A stretch of DNA of 64,000 bases from Candidatus Zixiibacteriota bacterium. Its GTDB lineage: Bacteria > Zixibacteria > MSB-5A5 > DSPP01. The notes under the pieces are model-generated. The model ran no database searches. It saw only the letters and a program-made list of their open reading frames with translations, and was not told the origin of the DNA. Below, one piece after another: positions 33,393-41,468 of this stretch. The stretch spans positions 62,001 through 126,000 of the forward strand of contig JAKEHY010000017.1 in NCBI GenBank assembly GCA_022614805.1, written 5' to 3'. The stretch's first letter is position 1. Every line of letters starts with the position of its first letter. The position numbers and the translations under genes are program-made.

Positions 33393-34313
33393 CTATTTCC
33401 TTTTTTTCGAAGACTGGACCAAGTGGGAGATAATCCCCATCTGAATCCAGAGCCGGTTTTCGGCTTGGTCAAAAACCGCCGACTGCGGCCCGTCCATAAC
33501 CTCGTCGGTGATTTCCTCCCCCCGTTTGGCGGGGAGGCAGTGCAGGACAATGGCGCCTGGCGCGGCTTTCCTCAAAAGCGCGGCGTTGACCTGAAAATCG
33601 GCCAAAAGCCGCCTTTTCTCGTCCGCGAGATGTTTCTGCCCCATCGAGGCCCACACATCCGTGTAGACAACCTCGACGCCGGAGACCGCTTCGGCCGGGT
33701 TGGAGGTGAGTTTTACCTGGCTCTTCCCTGCCTTACGGGCCGCTTTGAGAAGATTTCTGTCCGGCCAGGTGGAATCGGAAGTGCCGATTCGCAGATCGAT
33801 GGGAACTTGCGTAGCCAGCTCCAGCCAGGAGTTGGTGATATTGTTGCCATCCCCCAGATAGGCGATAGAGAACTTCTCCTTTTTCTTAAACTTTTCATAA
33901 ACCGTCAACAAGTCTCCCAGAATCTGACAGGGGTGGGATAAATCGGTCAGGGCGTTGATGACCGGGCAGGAGGCCCGGCGGGCCAGCTCCTCCACGTCGG
34001 CCTGTGAATAGGTGCGAATGACAATTAAGCCGACGTAACGGGAAAGCACCCGGGCGACATCGGCAATCGATTCCCGCTTCCCCAAATCGATTTCCTCCTG
34101 CCGAAGATAGATGGAACTGCCTCCCAATCGGGTGATGCCCACCTCAAAGGAAACCCGCGTCCGCAGGGAGGGCTTGTGAAAAATTAAGGCAGCCGTTTTG
34201 CCTGCCAAGGGCTTGGTCTTAAGCCTTCCCATTTTGAAGGCCAAGGCCATCTGCAAAACTTCCTGAATTTCCTTCGCGGAAAAATCGTTGACGGCTAAGA
34301 AATCCTTTTTCAC
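33393..34313 (-). CDS. argF: Ornithine carbamoyltransferase
   Basis: Makes citrulline from ornithine and carbamoyl phosphate in arginine synthesis. 306 residues. Carbamoyl-phosphate loop SLRTRVSFEVG (49-59; S-L-R-T-R, a common variant of STRTR), LSHPCQ (127-130), the ornithine-loop region YLGDGNN and DVWASMGQ (219-226), and HCLPAKRGEE with Cys259. The DxxxSMG and HCLP pair separate OTCase from aspartate carbamoyltransferase. It follows hslU by 28 bases at the end of a long minus-strand run; no other arginine gene is present. Confidence 0.92.
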   Translation of the reverse strand: MKKDFLAVNDFSAKEIQEVLQMALAFKMGRLKTKPLAGKTAALIFHKPSLRTRVSFEVGITRLGGSSIYLRQEEIDLGKRESIADVARVLSRYVGLIVIRTYSQADVEELARRASCPVINALTDLSHPCQILGDLLTVYEKFKKKEKFSIAYLGDGNNITNSWLELATQVPIDLRIGTSDSTWPDRNLLKAARKAGKSQVKLTSNPAEAVSGVEVVYTDVWASMGQKHLADEKRRLLADFQVNAALLRKAAPGAIVLHCLPAKRGEEITDEVMDGPQSAVFDQAENRLWIQMGIISHLVQSSKKRK

Positions 34314-34341
34314 AATCGTCTGAAGTCCTCTTTTGTCTGGT

Positions 34342-35679
34342 TTATAGAATGTAGCGGCTCAAATCTTCGTCTTCCACCACTTGTTTTAGAGTTTTTTCCA
34401 CAACTTCGGCGGTGATTTTCAGTTTTTTCAGTTTCGGGTCGGGTGCCCGGAACAGGTATTCGTCCAGAAGCGCCGTCATTACCGTGTGCAGCCGGCGGGC
34501 GCCGATGTTTTCGGTCCGCTCGTTGACCAAGGAGGCTGTTTTGGCAATGGCGAAAACGGCGTCCTCGCTGAAGCTTGTCTCAATTCCCTCCGTGGCCAAA
34601 AGCTCGGTGTACTGCTTGACCAAAGCATTCTTCGGCTCGGTCAAAATTCGGACAAAATCCTCGGTGGTCAGGCTGTCCAGTTCCACCCGGATGGGAAAGC
34701 GCCCCTGCAGCTCCGGAATCAAATCGGAGGGCTTGGCGGTGTGAAAGGCCCCGGCGGCGATGAAAAGGATATGGTCGGTCTTCACCATCCCGTATTTAGT
34801 CATCACGTTGGAGCCCTCGACAATAGGGAGCAAATCCCGCTGCACCCCTTCACGGGAAACGTCGGGGCCGGTTTTCACTTTTTCTCCGGTTATCTTGTCG
34901 ATTTCGTCCAGAAAAACGATGCCGGAGTTTTCCACCCGGTCAACCGCTTCGCCGATGACCTCATCCATATCGACCAGTTTCCCCGACTCTTCTTGCGTCA
35001 AAACCCGCTGGGCCTCCTCCACGCTCATTTTCCGCCGTTTGGTTTTTTTGGGCATCATCCCGGAAATCATCTCCTGGAAGTTTACCCCCAGTTCCTCCAT
35101 TCCGGCCGGGGAGAAAACCTCTATCATCGGAAAGGCCTGCACGGGAATTTCCACTTCCACCGGCCGTTTGGCCAGCTTCCCTTCGCGCAGTTGAACGCGA
35201 AGTTTTTCGCGCGTCGAATCCCCGTCCCCCGCTTCCACGGATGTCTCGGGGCCGACCGCTGGTCGGGCCGGCAGTAGGATGTCTAAAATCCGCTCCTCCG
35301 CCTGCCGAGTCGCTTTTTCCTGCACGCGTTGCGACATCTCTTTGCGCACCTGGGCCACGGCCAAATCGACCAGGTCCCGCACCATCGATTCCACATCCCG
35401 CCCCACGTAGCCGACTTCGGTGAACTTGGAGGCCTCCACTTTGATAAAAGGGGCATTGGCCAAAAAAGCGAGCCGGCGGGCGATTTCCGTCTTCCCCACG
35501 CCGGTGGGGCCAATCATTATGATGTTGTTCGGCATTACTTCTTCCCGCAGTTCCTCCGAAAGCTGCTGGCGCCGCCAGCGGTTGCGAAGGGAAATCGCCA
35601 CCGCCCGTTTGGCCCTCTCCTGCCCGACGATGTATTTATCCAGTTCCTTGACGATTTCTCTGGGTGTTAATTCCTTCAT
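34342..35679 (-). CDS. hslU: ATP-dependent protease ATPase subunit HslU
   Basis: AAA+ unfoldase of the HslUV protease. 445 residues: N-terminal [17 protein letters not shown], Walker [14 protein letters not shown], the GYVGRDVE pore motif, an I domain (about 110-240), Walker [12 protein letters not shown], and the C-terminal EDLSRYIL, whose last residues dock in HslV. GAGGAG lies before the ATG. The ATG overlaps the hslV stop in ATGA, which gives coupled synthesis of the two subunits. Confidence 0.97.
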   Translation of the reverse strand: MKELTPREIVKELDKYIVGQERAKRAVAISLRNRWRRQQLSEELREEVMPNNIIMIGPTGVGKTEIARRLAFLANAPFIKVEASKFTEVGYVGRDVESMVRDLVDLAVAQVRKEMSQRVQEKATRQAEERILDILLPARPAVGPETSVEAGDGDSTREKLRVQLREGKLAKRPVEVEIPVQAFPMIEVFSPAGMEELGVNFQEMISGMMPKKTKRRKMSVEEAQRVLTQEESGKLVDMDEVIGEAVDRVENSGIVFLDEIDKITGEKVKTGPDVSREGVQRDLLPIVEGSNVMTKYGMVKTDHILFIAAGAFHTAKPSDLIPELQGRFPIRVELDSLTTEDFVRILTEPKNALVKQYTELLATEGIETSFSEDAVFAIAKTASLVNERTENIGARRLHTVMTALLDEYLFRAPDPKLKKLKITAEVVEKTLKQVVEDEDLSRYIL

Positions 35680-36206
35680 AACTCCTCGATCGTGATTTTG
35701 TCATTGGTGTAAATGCAAATCTCGGCGGCAATTTCCAGCGAGCGGCGGACGATTTCTTTGGCTGAAAGTTTGGAATGCGCCGCCAGGGCCCGCGCCGCCG
35801 AGAGGGCGTACGGCCCGCCGGAGCCGATGGAGACGATTTTGTCGTCCGGCTCAATGACGTCCCCGTTGCCGGAAATGATTAGAGCCTGCTTGGCATCCAG
35901 AACGGCCAACAACGCTTCGAGACGGCGCAGATAGCGGTCGGTTCTCCAATCCTTGGCCAGCTCCACGGCCGCGCGGGAAAGATTCCCCTTAAATTCATCG
36001 ATTTTCGCCTCGAACCGCTCAAACAGGGTAAAGGCATCCGCCGAAGAGCCGGCAAAACCGGCTAAAATTGAGTCCCCCGCCAGCCGGCGCAGCTTTTTAG
36101 CGTTATGCTTGACGATGGTGTCCTCGAAGGTGACCTGACCATCCCCGCCCAAAGCCGCCTTGCCATCCTTAATGACCCCCACGATGGTTGTGCCGTGAAA
36201 TATCAT
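35676..36206 (-). CDS. hslV: ATP-dependent protease subunit HslV
   Basis: Proteasome-beta-like peptidase. 176 residues; after a five-residue propeptide (MIFHG) the mature protein starts with the catalytic Thr of TTIVGV. Other signatures are [28 protein letters not shown] and the [15 protein letters not shown] segment. AGGAGG is a good ribosome binding site. xerC-hslV-hslU order is widespread in bacteria. Confidence 0.97.
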   Translation of the reverse strand: MIFHGTTIVGVIKDGKAALGGDGQVTFEDTIVKHNAKKLRRLAGDSILAGFAGSSADAFTLFERFEAKIDEFKGNLSRAAVELAKDWRTDRYLRRLEALLAVLDAKQALIISGNGDVIEPDDKIVSIGSGGPYALSAARALAAHSKLSAKEIVRRSLEIAAEICIYTNDKITIEEL

Positions 36207-36296
36207 CCAACCTCCTGCTATGCAATATAATTTTTTTCAGGGTAACCGGTAGCCCGAAAAGGGTGAACCGAAAGGTACATCCCTACGCTTGCTCTT

Positions 36297-36324
36297 GTAG
36301 GGGTTTGATTAATCAAACCCCTAC
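36297..36324. repeat. REP-like palindrome GTAGGGGTTTGATTAATC... at the xerC stop
   Basis: Same 28 bases as at 17460 and 41397. Its right-hand CTAC holds the xerC stop (TAG on the minus strand), so the element defines the end of the recombinase. It occupies the xerC-hslV gap. Confidence 0.85.
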
Positions 36325-37316
36325 CTGCGGGAAAACTTTTTATGCTGTTCTTTGAGCCACTCCGGGTCGACGGCGGTGTAAATCTGGGTGGTGGAGATTT
36401 TGCTGTGGCCCAAAAGCTCCTGCAGGGAGCGCAAATCAATGCCCCGGCGGTAGAGATGAGTGGCGAAGGTATGACGCAGGGCGTGAGGGGAAATGTCGGG
36501 CCGGCCGTCGACGGTCAGGAGCACCTTTTTGACCATCCGAGCGATGCCCCGCCGGGAAAAAGCCGTGCCATCTTCCTTGCAAAACAACATTTCGAATCTG
36601 CTGTGACGGGAGTTATTTAGGGTGAGCAGAGTCGAACCGCTCCCGACACGGGCGTCAGGAGTAACTCCGGACACAACCCTTTTTTCGGCAGTTTCGCAAA
36701 TGTCAAGATAAACCCTCAATGCCTCAACTGCCTTTTCAGTCATAGGCACTCCGCGGGCTTTCCCCCCCTTGCCCAAAACCTGCACCCAGCAACGCTCCAA
36801 GTCAAGGTCGTCCCGTTTCAGAGTTGAAAGTTCCCCCAGCCGCAGGCCGGAGGAGTAAAAAAGCTCCAAAATGGCCCGATTGCGGGCTTTTTCGAATGCC
36901 GTAGCACCCGGGCCCGGGACAACCGGTTCGTCAAAAAGTTTCTCCACCTGCCGCTCATTCAAGCTTCTCGGCGGTTTGCGGACAAATTTGGGGGAGGAAA
37001 TGTAAACGGAAAGGTCTTCCGCGCTCCGCTCCGTGCGGTAAAGGAACTTGAAAAACTGCCGCAGGGTGGAGGCCCGCCGGGAAAGCGTCCGGCCGGACTG
37101 CCCGGCTACGGCGCCCAGGCGGGTGAAATAGGCGCGGAAACTATCCGGGCCGATTTTGTCCGGCTCAAAGTCCGCCTCGAAATTTTTATACCCGAGCGCG
37201 TCAAAGAAAAGAGCCAAATCCTTACGATAGGCATTCAGGGTATTGGGTGAAACGCATTTCTTTTTCAGGTGAGTTAAAAATTCCCCCAGAACGGCTTGCA
37301 CCAATTCGGCGGACAT
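36321..37316 (-). CDS. xerC: Tyrosine recombinase XerC/XerD with an in-frame palindromic insert
   Basis: Chromosome-dimer-resolving site-specific recombinase. 331 residues, about 27-30 longer than most Xer proteins. The SAM-like N-terminal domain is intact (TLNAYRKDL). Catalytic residues are all visible: Arg159 in SGLRLGEL, the beta-strand Lys in GKGGKARGVP, His278 and Arg281 in HALRHTF, His304 in LLGHSK and Tyr313 in QIYTAV. Residues 214-240 (VVSGVTPDAR... to NNSRHSR) have no counterpart in the family and are encoded by a palindromic element (36600-36678). Removing them joins CETAEKR to FEMLFCKEDG in the normal way. The stop is provided by a REP palindrome. It lies one base after topA. Confidence 0.92.
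   Translation of the reverse strand: MSAELVQAVLGEFLTHLKKKCVSPNTLNAYRKDLALFFDALGYKNFEADFEPDKIGPDSFRAYFTRLGAVAGQSGRTLSRRASTLRQFFKFLYRTERSAEDLSVYISSPKFVRKPPRSLNERQVEKLFDEPVVPGPGATAFEKARNRAILELFYSSGLRLGELSTLKRDDLDLERCWVQVLGKGGKARGVPMTEKAVEALRVYLDICETAEKRVVSGVTPDARVGSGSTLLTLNNSRHSRFEMLFCKEDGTAFSRRGIARMVKKVLLTVDGRPDISPHALRHTFATHLYRRGIDLRSLQELLGHSKISTTQIYTAVDPEWLKEQHKKFSRR
36600..36678. repeat. Palindromic element, family 2, inside xerC
   Basis: On the minus strand: GGTTGTGTCCGGAGTTACTC, then CGTGTCGGGAG, a 26-base middle containing GGTTCGACTCTGCTCACCC, then ACTCCCGTCACA. The outer words and their order match the intergenic copy at 3699-3753, which lacks the middle. Outer arms GTGACGGGAG and CTCCCGACAC pair with one mismatch. 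The reading frame stays open through it. Confidence 0.8.
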
Positions 37317-37317
37317 T

Positions 37318-39552
37318 CTACGCCACCGGCGAGGCCGCCGGAGCCGGGGTGATTTCGGTTTTGCAGACCGGGCAGAGAAGGTAGTCCCCTTTAGTCTTGG
37401 TGGACTTCATCAACATAAAAGAGGAATCCCCCTTGGGACAGGCGGTCGGCACCGGGCGGTCCCAGGTTGCAAACTTGCACTTCGGATAGTTGGAGCAGGA
37501 ATAGAAAATCCGCCGGCTTTTGCTGCGGCGCTCGACAAGCTCCCCGCCGCATTTCTCAGGGCATTTGACGCCGGTCGATTTTACCAGCGGCTTGGTGTTC
37601 TTGCATTCCGGATAAGCCGAACAGGCCAGAAACGCGCCGTAGCGCCCACGCTTCACCACCATCGGCGAGCCGCACTTGTCGCAGACTTCGGTAACCGCCT
37701 GCGCCTCTTCCGAGCCCTCCAAGGGCTTGGTCGATTTGCACTCCGGATAGCCGGAACAGGCCAGAAACTTGCCGTGCCGTCCCCAGCGCACAACCATCGG
37801 CCGGCCGCATTTTTCGCACACCTCGTCCGTTTTCTCCTGGGTCGATTTGCGAATTTCCTTTTCCTTCTTTTTGGCGGCGGCCAGATCCTCTTCGAACGGC
37901 TCGTAAAAATCTTTCAAAACCTTAACCCAGTTATCCTTGCCATCCTCGACGGAGTCCAACTCCTCCTCCATTGTGCGGGTGAACTCGTAGTTGAAAATGT
38001 CCGGAAACTCCGCCACCAAAATCCGGTTCACGGTTTTCCCCAAATCGGTGGGGAAAAGCCGCCGCTCCCCGACCTCGACGTAATGCCGGGTTTTGATGGT
38101 GGTGATAATCGAAGCATAGGTGGAGGGCCGCCCGATGCCGCGCGCTTCCAGCTCCCGCACCAGGGCCGCTTCGGTAAAGCGGGGTGGCGGTTTGGTGAAA
38201 TGCTGGGCCGGCTCCAGCCTGTTCAAGGATAGCGGCGTGCCGACCGCGAGCACCGGAATTTCAAACTCTTCCTCTTCATCCCCGTTTTCATCCTTCAGCT
38301 CCTCATAAACCGCCAGGAAACCGGGGAACTTCAGGTTCTGCGACGTGGCCCGGAACAGATAATCGCCGCCGGTGACCTCGACGGTCAGGACGTCGAAAAT
38401 CGCCGAGGCCATCTGCGAAGCGACAAACCGGTTCCAGATAAGCTCGTATAACCGGAACAAGTCTTTTTCGAGATGTTTTTTTACCGCCTTGGGAGGGTAT
38501 TCAAAATAGGTCGGGCGAATCGCCTCGTGGGCATCCTGGGCCCCCTTTTTGGACTTGTAAAAGCGCGGCTCTTCCGGCAGATACTCTCTGCCGTACTGAT
38601 TTTGAATGAATTGGGAGGCTGCCGCCTGCGCCTCCTTGGCCACCCGCACGGAATCTGTGCGCATATAGGTGATTAAGCCGACCGTTTCCCCCTCGATGTC
38701 CACCCCTTCATACAACCGCTGGGCCAAAGTCATCGTTTTGCTGGTGGAAAAACCGAGCCGGCGGCTGGCATCCTGCTGCAGCGTGCTGGTGATGTATGGA
38801 GGATACGGGTTTTTCTGCCGTTCCTCAATTTTCTGGTGGGAGACGGCATACTTCTGCTTTTCGATGTCGGCCAAGACGGCATCGGTAGCCGCCTGGCTGC
38901 CAAGTTCAAAGTTTTCCCCCTTTATTTTGACCAGCTTGGCGGCGAAAATTTCCTTCTTTGGCGTTTCGAAGAAGGCTTTGACCGACCAGTACTCTTTGGG
39001 GACGAATTTTTCAATTTCCTCTTCCCGCTCGCACACCAACCGCAGGGCAACCGACTGCACCCGCCCGGCCGAAAGGCCGCGGTGCACGGTCTTCCAGAGA
39101 AGCGGGCTGATTTGATACCCGACCAGCCGGTCCAAAATCCGGCGGGCCTGCTGGGCTTCCACCTTATGGATGTCGATTTTGCCGGCTTCAGAAATCCCCC
39201 GCCGGACCGCTTCCTTGGTGATTTCGTTGAAAGAAGCCCGCAGCGGTTTTTTGAGTTTCAGCTGCCGGGCCACGTGGTGGGCAATCGCCTCCCCTTCCCG
39301 ATCCGGGTCGGGCGCCAGATAAACTTTATCCGCTTCTTTGGCCGCCCGTTTCAGTTCGTTGATGGTTTCCCTGCGTTTGGGGACGATTTCGTACTCCGGT
39401 TCGAATTTGTTATCCAAATCCACCCCCAGCCGGCTTTTGGGCAAATCCATAATGTGCCCCTTGGTCGCCAAAACGTTGTAGTCACGCCCTAAAATCTTTT
39501 TTAAGGTTTTGGTCTTGGTGGGTGACTCGACGATGACTAAATTTTTCGCCAT
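37318..39552 (-). CDS. topA: DNA topoisomerase I
   Basis: Type IA enzyme that relaxes negative supercoils. 744 residues: TOPRIM domain with VIVESPTKTKTL and the metal motif PDPDREGEA (81-89), the KVEAQQARRILDRLVGY region, the catalytic Tyr296 in GLITYMRTDS, and EARGIGRPSTYA. Four C-terminal zinc-ribbon repeats follow: CEKCGRPM..CSGYPEC, CDKCGSPM..CSAYPEC, CPEKCGGEL..CSNYPKC and a final one that ends CPVC. xerC follows one base after the stop. Firmicute clusters carry trmFO between topA and xerC; here it is absent. Confidence 0.97.
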   Translation of the reverse strand: MAKNLVIVESPTKTKTLKKILGRDYNVLATKGHIMDLPKSRLGVDLDNKFEPEYEIVPKRRETINELKRAAKEADKVYLAPDPDREGEAIAHHVARQLKLKKPLRASFNEITKEAVRRGISEAGKIDIHKVEAQQARRILDRLVGYQISPLLWKTVHRGLSAGRVQSVALRLVCEREEEIEKFVPKEYWSVKAFFETPKKEIFAAKLVKIKGENFELGSQAATDAVLADIEKQKYAVSHQKIEERQKNPYPPYITSTLQQDASRRLGFSTSKTMTLAQRLYEGVDIEGETVGLITYMRTDSVRVAKEAQAAASQFIQNQYGREYLPEEPRFYKSKKGAQDAHEAIRPTYFEYPPKAVKKHLEKDLFRLYELIWNRFVASQMASAIFDVLTVEVTGGDYLFRATSQNLKFPGFLAVYEELKDENGDEEEEFEIPVLAVGTPLSLNRLEPAQHFTKPPPRFTEAALVRELEARGIGRPSTYASIITTIKTRHYVEVGERRLFPTDLGKTVNRILVAEFPDIFNYEFTRTMEEELDSVEDGKDNWVKVLKDFYEPFEEDLAAAKKKEKEIRKSTQEKTDEVCEKCGRPMVVRWGRHGKFLACSGYPECKSTKPLEGSEEAQAVTEVCDKCGSPMVVKRGRYGAFLACSAYPECKNTKPLVKSTGVKCPEKCGGELVERRSKSRRIFYSCSNYPKCKFATWDRPVPTACPKGDSSFMLMKSTKTKGDYLLCPVCKTEITPAPAASPVA

Positions 39553-39579
39553 ATGGGAAACTCAACCCCCCGAAAAAAG

Positions 39580-39795
39580 TTACAGCCGCTCAAATTCCAC
39601 GTGGCCGGAAACGAGCTCTTCCAAAGCCGCCTCCGTCACCCGATGAGAGGGCAATTCCTCCTTCATCGGCGCGCCTCCTTCCTCATATTTTTTGCGGGCG
39701 CGGTTCAGCCAGCGGGCCGCCTTCGCCGCCCGGATGACCGCCTCGTAGCGCGTGCCGGCGGATTGAACCGCTTTTTCCAAATTGTTGAAGTTCAT
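39580..39795 (-). CDS. rpoZ: DNA-directed RNA polymerase omega subunit
   Basis: Small polymerase subunit of 71 residues that assists assembly of the beta-prime subunit. The helix RYEAVIRAAKAARWLN and the C-terminal VTEAALEELVSGHVEF match the omega fold. AAAGGAG precedes the ATG. Position directly after gmk, as in many bacteria, backs the assignment. Confidence 0.85.
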   Translation of the reverse strand: MNFNNLEKAVQSAGTRYEAVIRAAKAARWLNRARKKYEEGGAPMKEELPSHRVTEAALEELVSGHVEFERL

Positions 39796-39866
39796 TTACG
39801 CTCCTTTGTTTTAATCGACCAAAGTCGGGCAAACTCCAGTTCTGATGGCGGTACAACCGAAAACTT

Positions 39867-40457
39867 TCACGTTTTGTTCCCGGTCACCACCCGCGCCGGA
39901 CGGGAAAGTTCCGCGGCGATAATCGCTTCCAACCGTTTTACGCTGGCTTTCACCGTTTGGTTCACAATCCAATAATCGTATTGCCGGGCGGCCGCCAGTT
40001 CCCGCTTGGCGTCGGTCAGGCGCCGCCGCAATTCCGATTTCGATTCGGTTCCCCGGCCGGACAGCCGGGACTTAAGCGTTTTCCAGCCGGGGGGGAATAT
40101 AAAAATCAGAACGGCGTTCGGGGAAATTCTTTTTATGGCCCGCGCCCCCTGGCGGTTGACGTCGAACAAAATTACGTGCGGTTCTCTTTTTGATTGCGTA
40201 GGCCCGGCCGGCGTGCCGTAGTAAAATCCGTGAATTTTGGCCCATTCCAAAAGCCGGCCTTTCTTCCGCAGGCGCAGAAATTCCTTTTCCGAAATGAAAC
40301 TATAATCCCGGCCGTTTTTCTCCCCTTTGCGCGGTGGCCGCGTGGTCACCGACGTGGAAAAACCGAAGGCCGGATGTTTTTTTAAAATGGTTTTAACCAA
40401 CGTCGTTTTTCCGGCTCCGGAGGGAGCGGAAACGACCACCCACAGCGGATTGGACAA
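39867..40457 (-). CDS. gmk: Guanylate kinase
   Basis: Phosphorylates GMP and dGMP with ATP. 196 residues with the P-loop SAPSGAGKTTL, the GMP-binding SVTTRPPRKGEKNGRDY, and ILFDVNRQGARAI. The start is TTG at 40457 with GTGGAG upstream, overlapping the end region of yicC; there is no nearby ATG. The yicC-gmk-rpoZ order is conserved widely. Confidence 0.95.
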   Translation of the reverse strand: MSNPLWVVVSAPSGAGKTTLVKTILKKHPAFGFSTSVTTRPPRKGEKNGRDYSFISEKEFLRLRKKGRLLEWAKIHGFYYGTPAGPTQSKREPHVILFDVNRQGARAIKRISPNAVLIFIFPPGWKTLKSRLSGRGTESKSELRRRLTDAKRELAAARQYDYWIVNQTVKASVKRLEAIIAAELSRPARVVTGNKT

Positions 40458-40459
40458 AT

Positions 40460-41326
40460 CTACTCCACGTTCTGAACCTGTTCGCGCAGCTTTTCCAGTT
40501 CCTCTTTTACGGAAATCACCCGCCGGGCCACGGATGCGGCCAGCGCCTTGGAGCCGAGCGTGTTCACCTCCCGCCCCATTTCCTGAAGGAAAAACCCCAG
40601 GCGCTTGCCGACCGGCCCGTCGGCGGACAGCGCCGTGCCAAACCCTTCAATGTGGCTTTTTAAACGAACGAGCTCTTCGGTCACGTCCGACCGTTCGGCC
40701 GTCAGGGCCGTTTCCTGCTCCACCCGAACCGGGTCATACTTTCCCTCCCCCAAAAGTTCCTTGACGCGCGCCTCTAACTTTTGGCGGTAGGCCTCCTTGT
40801 GGGCCGGGATTTCCTTTTCAATCTCCACCACCTCACCGGTTATCAGACTCAATCGGTTTTGAAAATCTCCCGCCAGTCTCCGTCCCTCTTCCTGGCGGGA
40901 GCGGTTCAACTCGTTCAAGGCATTCGTCAGCACCTCCTGCACCAGTTCCAAAGCCCCTTGGGGCGCTTCCTCCAACTCCTCCTTGACCCACCAGGGCAGG
41001 TAGAGCAAATCCTCCAGTTTCGGTTCCCCCTTGAGTTTGAACTTCCTTTTTGCGGTTCTCAGCCAGTCCAAAAAGGCCTTCACCTGGGCCGGGTCGAAGG
41101 CCCAAGCCGGTCGGTCTTTTTCTTCCCAGCGGATGCTGACATTCACTTTTCCCCGCTCCATCCGTTTGCTTAAAAACTCCCGCAGGGTAAATTCCAACCC
41201 GTAAAGAAATCGGGGTAAACGGAACGAAAACTCCAGAAAACGGCTGTTCAAAGAGGCGATTTCCGCCGAAAGGCGGTGCCCCCCCTTTTCCAATTCGGCC
41301 CGGCCGAAACCGGTCATACTCTGCAT
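40460..41326 (-). CDS. yicC: YicC/YloC-family endoribonuclease
   Basis: 288-residue RNase of the YicC family. N-terminal MQSMTGFGRAE and SLNSRFLEFSFRLP, and the C-terminal ERSDVTEELVRLKSHIEGF plus GKRLGFFLQEMGREVNTLGSK are diagnostic (quoted in parts). In E. coli YicC degrades certain small RNAs such as RyhB. It heads the minus-strand run yicC-gmk-rpoZ-topA-xerC-hslV-hslU-argF; a REP palindrome lies in its upstream region. Confidence 0.93.
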   Translation of the reverse strand: MQSMTGFGRAELEKGGHRLSAEIASLNSRFLEFSFRLPRFLYGLEFTLREFLSKRMERGKVNVSIRWEEKDRPAWAFDPAQVKAFLDWLRTAKRKFKLKGEPKLEDLLYLPWWVKEELEEAPQGALELVQEVLTNALNELNRSRQEEGRRLAGDFQNRLSLITGEVVEIEKEIPAHKEAYRQKLEARVKELLGEGKYDPVRVEQETALTAERSDVTEELVRLKSHIEGFGTALSADGPVGKRLGFFLQEMGREVNTLGSKALAASVARRVISVKEELEKLREQVQNVE

Positions 41327-41396
41327 AGAAAAAAGAAGTTATAAATCCAAACGGCTTTGTCAAAAGAAAAACTTTACGGCCTGTGTTTTGACCTTG

Positions 41397-41424
41397 GTAG
41401 GGGTTTGATTAATCAAACCCCTAC
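41397..41424. repeat. REP-like palindrome GTAGGGGTTTGATTAATC... between divergent genes
   Basis: Third identical copy of the 28-base palindrome, in the 142-base divergent gap between yicC and rqcH. It could affect either promoter. No clear promoter was found beside it. Confidence 0.85.
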
Positions 41425-41468
41425 ATTACGGGATTTGACCCCTTTTCAGGTAGAGAATAAATTCCGGT

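Noticed and set aside
36321-37316. xerC as an integrase of a mobile island
   Set aside because: It sits in the conserved topA-xerC-hslVU order and has no att-like repeats or cargo; it is the housekeeping recombinase.
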